From Multifurca ochricompacta (Eukaryota; Basidiomycota; Agaricomycetes; Russulales; Russulaceae), in contig WTXG01000005.1 of NCBI GenBank assembly GCA_022496185.1, positions 372,001 to 436,000 on the forward strand: 64,000 nucleotides of DNA, read 5' to 3'. Positions 22,538-33,391 of the stretch are shown piece after piece. Position 1 is the stretch's first letter. Each line of letters begins with the position of its first letter. Both the position numbers and the translations under genes were made by a program. The notes under the pieces are model-generated. The model was given only the letters and a program-made list of their open reading frames with translations. It ran no database searches and was not told the DNA's origin.

Positions 22538-25500
22538 TTACGCGACGTGCAAAACGACTTGCGTCTTGTCACCGAAAGCCATATCTACATCCTCTGTTGA
22601 GCGCATCGATATGAGATCGCCCTCTTCGTCTTCGTACTTCACGCGTAAGGGCCCATCGTCCCGTCGTGGCCCACAAAGGCGAATCTTCTTACTGACTCGT
22701 TCGACGAGCTCGCCATACTCAACGGTGCGCGCAACTTGGATGACAAAAATGTCAGAACCGAAATGTACCTTTACTTTCACCGGTGCTTCATATGACAATA
22801 TCGATGACCGCCCTACTACACCAGATAGTGATGAGTCGCTCGAGCCAAATGGTGTGATCGGTGATGAACTATTAGGAGAATACGCCGAGTCCTCGCCTGT
22901 TGATTGGCTTGAGCCACTTGATCGCTTAGTTGCGGTGCTTGTCGACGACCCTTGCATCCCATCCCAGCCATTTGATGGAAGAGGGGGCGGGGCACCTTTC
23001 GGGGCATATGCACTCGGTTGGCTTGCACTGCGAGTCCGACTGAGATGAGTAGTAGCGGGTAACGTGGAAGGCGACGTGGCACCGCTCCTCTGCTCCCCTG
23101 TTTCGTAAGGTGGGCGCAACCGGGAGGAGCTGTACTGGCTGCGTAATGGAGAACGTCCAGTGTTTGATCGAAGACTGGCATCGAATCCTTGTTCAGAGGA
23201 ATAATCGTTGCGGATCCCAAGCGAGAAACAGGCATCCGAGGGCTTGGGCCAGCTGGAAGACCAGGTACGTTGCTTCTCCATTGCGATAGTGCAGGACCAT
23301 TTGAGTCTTCCGTGTGAGCACGTGGTCGATCGTAGCCAAGATACTGGTCCAATCCAGGCGTCGTCGCACCCCGCCGTCCATCCAGGGTGTGGCACGGCCT
23401 GAAGTTGGACTGATGCTACCCCCTGTGTACTCTTCAAGATCGTCATCGAGGTCAAAACCATTGAGTGGAGGGTAACCAGCAGGCCCACTTGTATGGCTGC
23501 TAGTGCCGTTCCCGGCACCGTTATCTTCATAGGGACTTGATTGGCGGTGCGGTCGATGCCGTTAGCATGCGGGTGTAAAGAGATGGACGGGAAGGGGTTG
23601 GACGACAATCCGCGCTCATGAGGCCCATTGCGGGGATTTGAGGAAGTGTAGCCATTGGGGGTGCTGAGATGAGCAAGTCGTGAATTACTGCGCTCAGACG
23701 CACGGCGCATCGCCACTCTTCGATAAGACGCTTGACAGCGGTTTCCCACTGCTTCACTTGTTCTTCATTGCGGCAGCGTAGGGTGAAAAACTCTAAATCA
23801 TCATCGCCTTTCCACCAGATGTTGAGCGAATACGAGCCTGGCCAGAATCAGAGGGGGTGATTATGAAGGCAAAACGGGGAAATACCTGGGGAAACAACCT
23901 TAGCATCTGTGACGTTGTTGAGATAGATGCGCCCCTTCAATAACAGAGGGGTCATCTTCTTCTTTGAGCTGCCGGCGGACCCAGATAAAGGTGGCCCGCT
24001 TGCTTGAGGTTTCTTCAAGATAGAGTTACTCTTGCCAGCTTTCTTGTTGTTATTTCCTGCCAGCGCATCCTCTTTACAACATAGGATGATACGTTCGAAG
24101 AGGAACACGTGATACTCGCGATCAACCTCTGACTTGGTGACAATAAAAATATCTTCCAGGAGAAGCTCGCCAAATTGAGAGACATGATGACCTTTCCAGT
24201 CATCGACACGTGATGCGAGGTTCTGCACCGTTTGAAGATTTTCTGCGCGACGTTGAGATTCATTGATCTTGTCGGTTATTCGTTTGGCTGCAGCTGATCC
24301 TGCTTTGAGTTCTTCGTAATGGGGATAATCGGTAGGAGAAGATTTCTTGAGCAGTTGCTGATGAAAGGGTAACTCAGATGAGCTGGGAAGAGCTTTTAAG
24401 ATATTGATGTGATGAGGTGTGAACTCACATCTAAAAGTAATGGGTATTTGCATATCCGTTGAACTGGTTTAATTAAAAATGCTGGCAGTTCTGACTTTGC
24501 ATTGATCAGGTGATTATATTTCTGTTGACACATGTTTGATTAGAAATCTCTCCCACGCGTAAGAGGAGACGAGCAAAGCAAGTGCAACCAAAGCAACTTG
24601 CAAATAATTAATAAACGTACCACAAGATTCTGTTCCTCCATGAGCATCAATTCGGATGCATTCGTGTAATTGGCACAGTATGGCTCATAAACTGCGAATT
24701 CTTCCTCCTTTTTTGTTTCAAACGCAGTGAACCGCATATGAAACAAACAAGAGTATAAAAAAAGAACAATGCCAAGTATGGAAGCAGCACCGCCATCATC
24801 AGCACCGCGTCAAAGAAAATGAGTCAAGGTAACCAGGCTGAGACTCACGTTGTCACTGAATAGACGACCCCACCGCTGCTCCTTCCATGGCATATCCGCT
24901 GTCCCCTCGAGCCAAATCAAGAATCTTCTTTGAAAGTTGAGCAATTTGTTGAGATTAGGAAAGAGTAAATGGATTGTATCACGATCGAGAGTATTGCTTT
25001 GTGACAATTCCTGGGCATATTTCTAAGACGTAAAACTGTGTGAAGCCCTGGTCAGTACGGGGAAGGATACCAGTACACACCTGCATGACCTCAAGATCCT
25101 GCACGTATTTACGCTCCGTCTCCACCAATTCACGTATGATGTTATTACGCTCCGTGTCTGGTCCATTTGCATAGGTAGGTATCGCTGGCGTATCCGGTCC
25201 GACGGAGTCAAAAGAATCTTGAGTGGAGAATGTCGAAGGTGGTGAAGGTGGAGTTACCTCCTCGAACACGTCCGAGGGGAGGTGGTCAACAATATAAGTA
25301 ACAGTGTTAACGATCTGGCCAATCGCTTAGCCAACTTAAAAAATCGAAGGGCTCAATAAAGACGCACTTTGACGAAGCCGTCCGAATTGGTACGGTCCCA
25401 TAAATCTGTAACTGTGAACTGCTCGCCATGATTTAATTGTTTGACCTGGATGGCGAAAAGCGCAATGGCGCGCTTCTTCGTGCGCTCGTTATCGACCTCG

Positions 25501-25835
25501 ACAGATCGAGGATCCGTCCCGATGTCGATGGGTGTAATAGGAGGAGGTAGGAGGTTAAAGAGGTAGCATAGAGGAGTCCCGAGGGCGAAGCAGTCCCAGA
25601 CTGTATTCACAACCTCGGCAGAACTGCGAAATGAACCTGACGGGGAGGAGAGGGCGAAGAAGTGTGCGAAACCATGGATACGGAGGAGACGTGAGCGTAA
25701 AGCTGAACATTGCTGGTAGAGAGACGTAGATTGGGAGGCAGCCTTGTTGAGGAGGGTGTTAGTGCCGATTGGAATGTCAATGTGGACGCTTGAAGGAGAT
25801 ATAAGGGATTTTTTGCGACCTGCGACGGATGTCAT
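22538..25835 (-). CDS. CDC24: Cdc24/Scd1-type guanine nucleotide exchange factor for Cdc42
   Basis: This protein activates Cdc42 to set cell polarity. Start at 25835 (MTSVAGRKKSLISPSSVHID). The Cdc24 calponin-like region is SLYQQCSALRSRLLRIHGFA, VVNTVWDCFALGTPLCYLFN and ERTKKRAIALFAIQVKQL. The DH domain begins NNIIRELVETERKYVQDLEV, continues LDRDTIHLLFPNLNKLLNFQ and reaches the signature LIKPVQRICKYPLLL at about 24436-24475. It ends AAAKRITDKINESQRRAENL. The PH domain follows (QFGELLLEDIFIVTKSE, YHVFLFERIILCCKED). After a disordered linker comes a C-terminal PB1 domain: VKVHFGSDIFVIQVARTVEY, RVKYEDEEGDLISMRSTEDV, DMAFGD. TAA is at 22538-22540. The linker loses frame at about 23208-23209 and 23367, each by one base, while neighbouring frames are clearly coding. 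Domain order and length match fungal Cdc24. Confidence 0.92.
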
Positions 25836-26852
25836 GACGATTGAGAGAAAGAGAAAAGGGGGGGGGGAGAAGGGAAGGGAAGACAAACACCCCGAGGAAG
25901 AGGGAATAGATGGGAGAGGGAATGAGGAGGAAGAGAGAGAGACCGTGTGTCTGTTTCTGGCAGTTGTAACGGTCTGTTGATTGATACAACAATCCCAGAC
26001 AGGCCAGGCCCTTTTTTTGAAACTCCGAAATTTTTCTGTGATTATATGTACATTTAGAGATTTATTTTGATTTTGATTTTGATTTTGATATTGTATTTTA
26101 CCACGGTTCCAAAAAAAACCGGTTGTGGTAAGTCTCACATAACCGGCCCCGGCCGAATGACCGAGCACATGACAACTTATTTTGGACTTCTGGACTTCTG
26201 GACCCGGACCCCTGGACCAAAGTTAAGCGGTCCACGTGAAAGCGGAAACTATTTATTTATTACATAATATATAGTATCCAGTATCCAGCAGCGCACGCTC
26301 GTTCTGGTACTGACGGGTTTCTTGCTCTTGCGTTCGTCACTTCCCTTTCTCTTCCTCTTTCTCTTCCTCTTCTCTTCTCTTCCTCTTCCCCTCTCCCTCC
26401 CCCCTCTCTCTTCTTCCCTTTCCTTTCTCCTTTCATTTCATTTCATTCCTTCCCTGATCATCGCATACATGGGATAAATCGAATACCCATTGCACGTTGG
26501 CATTCTATTACCACCGACTTTACAGCTAGCGCGCGACAATAGTACTATGCCTAGTTAATGTCTAGCCAAGTGTTCTTTATGTGACGTGATGCCACATAAC
26601 AACAAATAACAACGAACGAGCGATCAAAGGTGATCAGGGCTTGCTTGTTGATAGTTAGCCGTACCATTTTATTTATTTATTGTCATTATTGTAGTATAGG
26701 TATTAATTGGCGTGGTGGTGTGGTGGTGGCCATGTGGCATGTGGCATGGAATGATAATATATGGTGGCTGAGATTCAAAGCCCGCTTTAGAGTGAGTGGC
26801 GATTCAGTGACAGGGGACTCGCCCTTACGACTGTCCATCCTCGCCGAGACCC
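25836..26852. promoter_or_regulatory. divergent promoter region CDC24 / RAP1-like
   Basis: This region holds G/A-rich sequence next to CDC24 (25840-25945) and a TTTTGA tandem array at about 26064-26090. CACGTG lies at 26233-26238. A long pyrimidine tract at 26336-26455 probably marks a transcription start zone for the plus-strand gene, leaving a roughly 400 nt 5' UTR before ATG 26853. No protein gene seen. Confidence 0.5.
26064..26090. repeat. TTTTGA hexanucleotide tandem repeat
   Basis: Four to five consecutive copies of the unit TTTTGA lie in the region between CDC24 and the RAP1-like gene. It is a simple repeat with no other feature attached. Confidence 0.8.
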
Positions 26853-29446
26853 ATGGCACCGGCTCATTCAACTCATCCTCATCCTCGCGTTCAGCAACAG
26901 CAACAACAGCAGAGGGATCAGAGCGCGAATGCAGACATCCCAGATCATGGTCTCTTTCTTGAACCCATGATGGGCACCCCTCTAGCTATGTACGTTCACA
27001 AGGATGTCCCCGACCATGATCCTGTTGTCGATCTCATCACGGTAAGTTCCTCTCATGGCCCTTTGCAATTCGGAGTGTGCCCGCGCAGTTCACCTTCTCC
27101 AAGGCGCGTCTTTATTTCATCTGTAAAAACGGGTGGTGGCGGCAATGTTCCTCGCGTCTTCCTTTCCCCTTTGACGTCCGCTTGCCAACTCATCGTTCTC
27201 ACTCCATTTGTTGTTGCTAGAAAAATGGGGGCGCAGTCGCCAACTCTTACAGTGGTGTCAATTACATTTTAGGTTCGCGATATCTCCTATTGCTTGTCTC
27301 GCAGGTATCCTATCTCATTATTGTACATCGCGAACAGTGAACCCGCACGCAGAGTCGGGGCAGAATCTATATCGCCAGTATGTCGGGAAGAGAGGCAAGG
27401 TCGTTCTGGACGCACGTTGGGTGCATGAGTGTATCAAAGCTGGCGCACTTCAAACATTCGTGAATAATTTTGCTGGATGCAAAGTGACGGGCAAAGAGCA
27501 GTAAGGCTTTTACCAAGTTGTCTAAAGTTGTCTTCAATAGCTTATTTGCAGCGTTCGTCCACCGGCTCCCCTGGCTCCAACTCCTGCCCCAGCATCTATT
27601 TTACCCCCGGGTATCATGCCTCAAACGCTGGTCCATCAGGACAGCAGCCTCCTGCACCCCCTACCGTGCCTCAGGTAGTTCAAAACCCTGAAGCGTTTCA
27701 ATCCAGCTTCCTCAATCGATGCAGGCGGTTGAGACCACTGGAGCTTCCTTTGCATACCCGACCTACCAAACTCAGTTGCAGCCCGCCACCCGTACTATTC
27801 ACCCTTCGCCAGCTGCCCCCCCTCAAACTTGGCAGGCATCTAACGGGATTGCTCCTGAGCAAACTCAGAGCCATTTGCCACAGCAGATGATTCAACCAAG
27901 AGGTCCATACCGTGATGACACCTGGGACCCCGCGTATCAGCCTGCAGGACAGCCAACTGGACCAATGGACCATACTCCAGCACCCAGTTTTGAGTACCCC
28001 GATCAAGCTTGGAATTCGGATCAATATTTTGCTACGCAAGGAGTACGCGCTACATCCATTCGTCGTACTATTTGCTAATCACCATGCTCAGTACGACCCG
28101 TCCTCTTACTCACAACCGTATATCCCCGAAGGCGGCCCGTCGACTGAACCATCGCCACCGCCAGCTGAAACTGCCGATCCACCTCGGGGGCGCAAACGTA
28201 CCCGGACACAGGTCATTAAATGTGAATCCTCGACTCTATTTTCGCTGACCGTAACCTAGCCCACACCTGCTCCTCCTGCCTCTGCGCTAGTGAACCGACG
28301 CAATCCGAACGCGCGTTCCCCCACGCCTCCGTCACGCGTTGTCAAGAGTACATATGGCGGAAATTTGTTCACGCATGAGGACATCGAATATTTGAAAAAG
28401 TACATTGATTATTGTGTTGCGCAGGGGCTTGTGCTCAGTCTGAGAGAGATCTGCGAAAGGGTCGCCGTGAAGGTGGGTTGCCCATCGAACAATGCTTGTT
28501 TGCAAGCTGAAAGCGCAATCCAGGCTCCTCACCACACGTATGTCTTTCCTCATATGGCCACTATATTCTAACACGGGCACAGGTTTTACTCTTGGCGCCG
28601 GTATTGCAACAAGCACCAGATCCGCCTCGGCGGTTATGCCATGACTAATAACATTAGCGACGATGGCGAAGCAGGAGATGGGGCTGTTCCTTCTCAGGCC
28701 GCTTCTACTGGTCCGGGTTCCAACGGTATCATCAATATCCGGGAGCGTGCCCGCGCCGAATTGAGCAACAGGGACCGCTCGCGCTCTCCGACGCCTCCAA
28801 GGGCGTTGTTCAGGAGCACGACTGGCAAGGGCGTCGCATTTACCGATGAGGACGTTGCATTTTTGATAAAGTTATTGGACTACAAAAAAAAGTGAGTGGC
28901 AAGTCAGCTATACACTAGTAGGAGGTGGGCTAATGCTTCGTGCAGATCCCAGGGAAAACTTGATATGGTTGCGTTTTGGAAGGAGATCGCTCAGAAGGTT
29001 ATTGCACACCCTATCATCAAGAAATTGGCTGGTGGTGACGCCGTTATTATAGGCACCGCATCATTCACGAGCTTCATGGATGAAGTTTTATCGCAGACAC
29101 AAGCATGAGCTCAATCACACTGAGAATGACGACCCTCTACCACAGGCTCCCGAAAAGAAGATGCGCTACAGCCGTGCGGATGATGTACTCTTGGCCAAGT
29201 TTTTTTTCAACAAACCAGACGGTACATCGGATAAGATATTCCAAGCCTTTGGACGCTCGGTCAGTGCGCTTGCACCTTTTCATTGCCGTCATTATCACTC
29301 AAAATTACACCCCTCAGCACCCGCACCATCCATGGAAGGGTTGGCAGGAGCACCACAGGATTCATAAGCAAAAAATCGACCACCTTATCCAACGGCTTGG
29401 CGAGGGCCATTACATTGACGAGCTGGATCCTGTAACTGAGTCATGA
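26853..29446 (+). CDS. Rap1-type telomere protein: BRCT plus three Rap1-Myb domains
   Basis: Start ATG 26853 (MAPAHSTHPHPRV, then a Gln run). The BRCT domain is split over three exons: PLAMYVHKDVPDHDPVVDLI, KNGGAVANSYSGVNYIL (from 27221) and RGKVVLDARWVHECIKAGAL. A disordered Pro/Gln-rich linker follows. It loses frame at the C5 run 27604-27608 and near 27700-27706. Three Rap1-type Myb modules come next. The first is NLFTHEDIEYLKKYIDYCVA ... APHHTFYSWRRYCNKHQ. The second is VAFTDEDVAFLIKLLDYKK ... WKEIAQKAPHHSRASWMKFY. The third is RYSRADDVLLAKFFFNKPDG ... HPHHPWKGWQEHHRIHKQK. Each has the family's P-H-H turn and an aromatic helix 3. The protein ends 17 or so residues after module 3 (TES, stop 29444-29446), so no C-terminal RCT domain is present. 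BRCT plus Rap1-Myb defines Rap1/TERF2IP. Yeast Rap1 has two Myb modules and the human protein has one. Telomere binding is inferred from the family. Confidence 0.8.
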
Positions 29447-30024
29447 AAGTGATTCGTGTTTTGAGGGACGACGTTTTTGCTATATTTTTGTATCGTTAGC
29501 ATCTTTGGAGGCAGGGATTGATATGAGTAATAATATGATCACTGGGCTTTTCTCTATCCTAGCTAGACGTGCTCGAGTCGGATCATGCATCATGCAGAAC
29601 CTACAGCCAGCACCACCACTCAAAATAAGATGAGCTGGATCCGCCCGCAATGACCCTCGAACTCTTGGTGCTGCTGATGGCATTGTCTCAGTCCGCCGTG
29701 GGCCAACTCAAATACCCTAATGGTGACGGTTTTATTTAGAAATCAGGGTTGAGAGTGCACATATACTTACACCACGTCGCCCTTAGGTCTTAGGTACGGC
29801 GTATTTAAATCTCGACGGTGGCGGCTCGAATCAGAGACGCACGTCGTGCAGTCTGGCAGCTTTGTTGAGAAGGTTTGACTGATATATCCGAATGTTACAG
29901 GGTATCTTTTGTTCTGCCTACGCCTACATACACATGTCCTACAAGTTCATGTTCATGAAATTCGTAATGCACATTATGACAGTAATTCTCTGGACGGTGA
30001 TGAGTTCCAAACGCTCACCCACAC
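29447..30024. other. convergent intergenic region RAP1-like / F-box
   Basis: This is 578 nt between two gene ends. A 67-codon minus-strand frame at 29480-29683 shows no domain and no homology I recognise. Nothing else seen. Confidence 0.4.
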
Positions 30025-31327
30025 TCAAGCGGCAATCACAACCACCGATACGCCACCATCCCGTTCCACACCAAGTTCTGATTTCAACCCTCCGAGTCCA
30101 CGCTCTCGGGTACTCTGCACAACACACCACTTCTCATCAAGGGGTGCCTCACGCTTGCAAAACTCCGAGACACGATGCTGTAGTGACTGTTCGCGAGCCG
30201 TGAGCAGTTCCGCGAGGTCGCGTAAGGTGATCCAGCCGTAGCAACGGTTGTGTACGTATGTAGCGCCTGGGAAAGTTACGCTCTCGAGCGATGCGCAGGT
30301 GGCATGGCATGCTGTCGCAAGCGCACGGGTGCTGGCGGCGGTGTGCAGCGGGTCATATTTGTTCTTGGAAAAGAGCGTGAGAGATTTAAGACCTGTGAAT
30401 TGTGATAAAATGGAAGGCAGGCCCGAAAGGATGTCCTGGGTGAGCGCATCAAGAATCAGCGTAAAGTAGATTAGACATGGACAATGTGTGGGAGCCCACT
30501 TCAGTGATGGAGCCGCTCACAGCGTGCAGCGCAAACTTCGTAATCGAGTTCAAGCCAGAGGGAATGGCCTCCAGCGCTGATAAGACGGTCTCAGGTGGCT
30601 CGGCGAGATGAGAGATGATCCTAAGCGAGTCCAGCGGACCCTTTGAGAAGGCGATGATCCGGATCGTAGTCTGGAGCACTTCGCGGTTGAGCGACCACGG
30701 GTGCACAAGACATAGTTCAACCTCGCGGATAGGCCTTCCAGGAACAACACACGCAAGAGTAACTGGGGCGGCCACAACACGCCGGAGTGAAGGCAGAGCA
30801 TCCATTGGAAGTGTGACGCCAGTAGTGAAGTTTCCGCAAAAAATGGCAGCGCGCAGGTTAGTTTGTTCCGCCAACCAGCTCGCAAAGGTTGGGTCAAAGT
30901 TGCAGGACGCAGTAAGCTTTGTGAGCTTAAACGGTGCGCCGGGTAAAACGTGCGATGTTGGACCATTAAGTAGAAATGTGAGCTCGGTGAGCCGATGCAT
31001 GTTATGCAGCGCGTGCCGAAGAAGGTCGAAGAATGATGGAGGGAGGAGCTCCATACTGCTGACGTTAAGGAAACTCGTGTCCCCAATCTCGCACGTTCGC
31101 GTATGAGCTGCGAGAGATGGTTTGGAGACCAAAGTTTCAAGACAACGCATGGCGAGAGGTAAAGATAAGGAGGGGATGTGGCGATAGAGTATACGCGTCG
31201 CTAATCCTTGATATGTGTGGCAGACAAGAGCAAGCCTGGCGAGTGTCGAAGGTTTGGCATAGGAGAAGATCCCGTCGAGGATCTCAACAGGAAGTCGTGA
31301 TTCTGATTCTTCCGTGATACATCGCAT
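30025..31327 (-). CDS. F-box protein
   Basis: A substrate-adaptor type protein of an SCF ubiquitin ligase. ATG 31327 opens directly into the F-box: LPVEILDGIFSYAKPSTLAR, LALVCHTYQGLATRILYRHI. The rest is leucine-rich, repeat-like sequence (LTKLTASCNFDPTFASWLAE, GRPIREVELCLVHPWSLNRE) without recognisable LRR periodicity. One intron of about 40 nt lies near 30440-30475. The second exon continues DILSGLPSILSQFTGLKSL and ends DGGVSVVVIAA with TGA at 30025-30027. An upstream coding-like stretch starting MVRLSSTSSLSLPLSLP (31602) could be a non-essential first exon, but no splice in frame with the F-box was found. Target unknown, as for most members of this expanded basidiomycete family. Confidence 0.75.
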
Positions 31328-31744
31328 GGCAACAGTTCGCAGAGGGAGTACGTACCTGATTGGGTCTGTGTTCCAAGACAGGAGATGGAAGAAAGAGAGA
31401 TGTAGAACGCTCAGTCTAGTCCAGGGTCAATGCAATGAGAGAGATGTATAACGTACATGTTCATAAGAGTTCCCGAGGGTGATGTCATGATACCAAGTTG
31501 AAGGAGGCACGGCGGTGTGAGATGTAAGAAATTGTGAGGGTAAATCGCTCACTGGTAGAGATAGAGGTAGAGATAGAGAGGATGTGGATGAAAGGCGAAC
31601 CATAGTTTGAGAAGGGAAATCAGAGGGGGTTTTTAAAAGAAATGAAATGACGAGGCGAATATAGGTCACGTGATCACGATTGACCCATCCCCGCCCTGCC
31701 CCGCCCCGCCTCACCCTCTTTCCTTCTCTGTTATTTTCATTTCA
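31328..31744. promoter_or_regulatory. divergent promoter F-box / phytanoyl dioxygenase with E-box
   Basis: TCACGTGA lies at 31666-31673, overlapping TGATCA at 31671-31676, midway between the two genes. A C-rich stretch (repeated CCCCGCC-type units at 31680-31712) and T-rich DNA follow toward the plus-strand start. The coding-like stretch at 31460-31602 on the minus strand may be a transcribed leader of the F-box gene. Confidence 0.45.
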
Positions 31745-33254
31745 ATGGCTCAGCACAAATTTCAGTTTCTTTCATTAAGTCAAATTGAATCAGTCAGTCC
31801 AGTCAATCCATTCGAATCCACTCAAATAGCTCATTTGAGCTAAACCAACATCCCAGTTTTACAGAAACGGGTTCGTAATTCATATTTCCATATCTCGAAA
31901 CTCACTTCTCACTATTCGCCATTAAATCCTTGACAGTTATCTCGTTATTCCCGGGTTCTTACCTCCGGATGAAATAGGCGCGCTCTTGGCGCGCTCAAAG
32001 CAACTCCTTGACGAATTCAGCTTACAAGATCATCCTCTCGTGCGTTTTCTCGTTCATGATCACGAAAGTCTCATTACCCATTGCCTCATTGCACTCTGTC
32101 ACACCTACAGACCAAATTTACGACAGGTGATAACAACCACGTCGGTGACGACTACTTCCTTACGTCTGGCGATAAAATCCGCTTCTTCCTCGAAGAAGAC
32201 GCCATCGATGAGCTTGGGAACCTGACACGCGAGAAGCAGAACGCTGTAAATAAGATTGGTCATGGTCTCTTCTTTTCTGGTGGCCCTCTTTCCATGCTTC
32301 CCCCCTAAGGTTACATGCCTTTCAGCCCTTCATGAACTCGATCCCGTCTTTAAACGAGCAACTTTGCAAAACGAGAGTCTCCGTGATCTCGTGCGCGATT
32401 TGCGTTTCCATCATGATCCTGTAGGTAGGCAAGCAATCTCAACCTTGTAGTTCATTATGTGTTATGATTACGATTTTTTCCCGACTCAAACGGAAACACC
32501 GCCATCCCCAGCTTTGCAGTCCATGGTGATCACCAAACAACCCCAGATTGGTGGAGAAGGTGCTGCTGTCGTAACATTTGAGCCCGATTTATTTATTTTG
32601 CTCATCTGGTTTTCGCAGTTTCCGAGCACAACGACTCGTGAGTATCTCATATGAACAACCCTGGTCACTGATCAACGTGTACTTTGCCCCGGTCACAGTA
32701 CCTTCCTTGTGTGCTACTTAGCGCTCCTTTTCTAATATGCGCCACTAACAATACTCCAAGTACACCTCTCCACCCAGTGCGCTTGGTTTCTGGATCGCGT
32801 TGGAGCGGTGCACTCAAGAGAACGGCGCGCTTTCCTTTCTTCCCGGATCGCATCTGACAACGCCCATTACGAAACGCCTGGTTCGATTGCCTTCTGGTGG
32901 AACAGGCTTTCAGCAGCTTCTTGACCCGAGCCACGTATCGACATCCACAGGCGAGTATATTCTAGAAGAATGTAACCCTGGTGAGTGAAAGGCCGCACCA
33001 TGTGTCGAGAGCACTTCAATTAAAGCCAAACTGACCCAGGCGACCTCGTCCTCATTCACGGCTCTGTCCTCCACAAGTCAGAACGCAATACGAGTGCCAA
33101 GACGCGCTTTGCGTACACATTTCACATGATCGAATCTCCGCCATACGCTGTGTACGATGAAAAGAACTGGCTACAGCCCACAGAGGCGATGCCGTTCTCA
33201 CGCATTCTGGATACACCGAATGAAACTCTGTTCGAATTTGGGCGCCATACTTGA
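31745..33254 (+). CDS. phytanoyl-CoA dioxygenase (PhyH) family protein
   Basis: This is an Fe(II)/2-oxoglutarate-dependent oxygenase of about 300 residues. Exon 1 is 31745-31792 (MAQHKFQFLSLSQIES), exon 2 is only 14 nt (31857-31870), and exon 3 begins at 31937. The junctions read SFYRNG|YLVIPGFLPPDEIG, a typical PhyH start. Then come TSGDKIRFFLEEDAIDELGN, HALHELDPVF and VITKQPQIGGE. The metal-binding H-x-D is EHNDSTFLYTSPPSALGFW. Past it is the region NPGDLVLIHGSVLHKSERN, which supplies the distal His, with the likely oxoglutarate Arg in TRFAYTFH. TGA at 33252-33254. At least eight introns, all in frame, with no broken run. The fungal members act on acyl-CoA or small-molecule substrates; the one here is unknown. 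It may be peroxisomal in the family's usual sense, but the last three residues (RHT) are not a PTS1. Confidence 0.88.
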
Positions 33255-33391
33255 GTGAATAGAGCAGCTGTAATATGTAGTTCCGCTGTCCATCTGTCGC
33301 CATTGTCCATGTGTAAATGCTAGCTGTCACTCGTATGTACGTATAGTATCCTTGAAATTGGAATTTATCGATTAAACCCAACCACACTCAT

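Noticed and set aside
26336..26455. Pyrimidine tract as a transposon poly-purine/poly-pyrimidine border
   Set aside because: No repeats or integrase/RT frames flank it. Similar tracts precede other genes here and are usual fungal promoter features.
31460..31602. First exon of the F-box protein (MVRLSSTSSL...)
   Set aside because: No GT-AG junction joins it in frame to the F-box exon, and ATG 31327 already opens the F-box as in related proteins.
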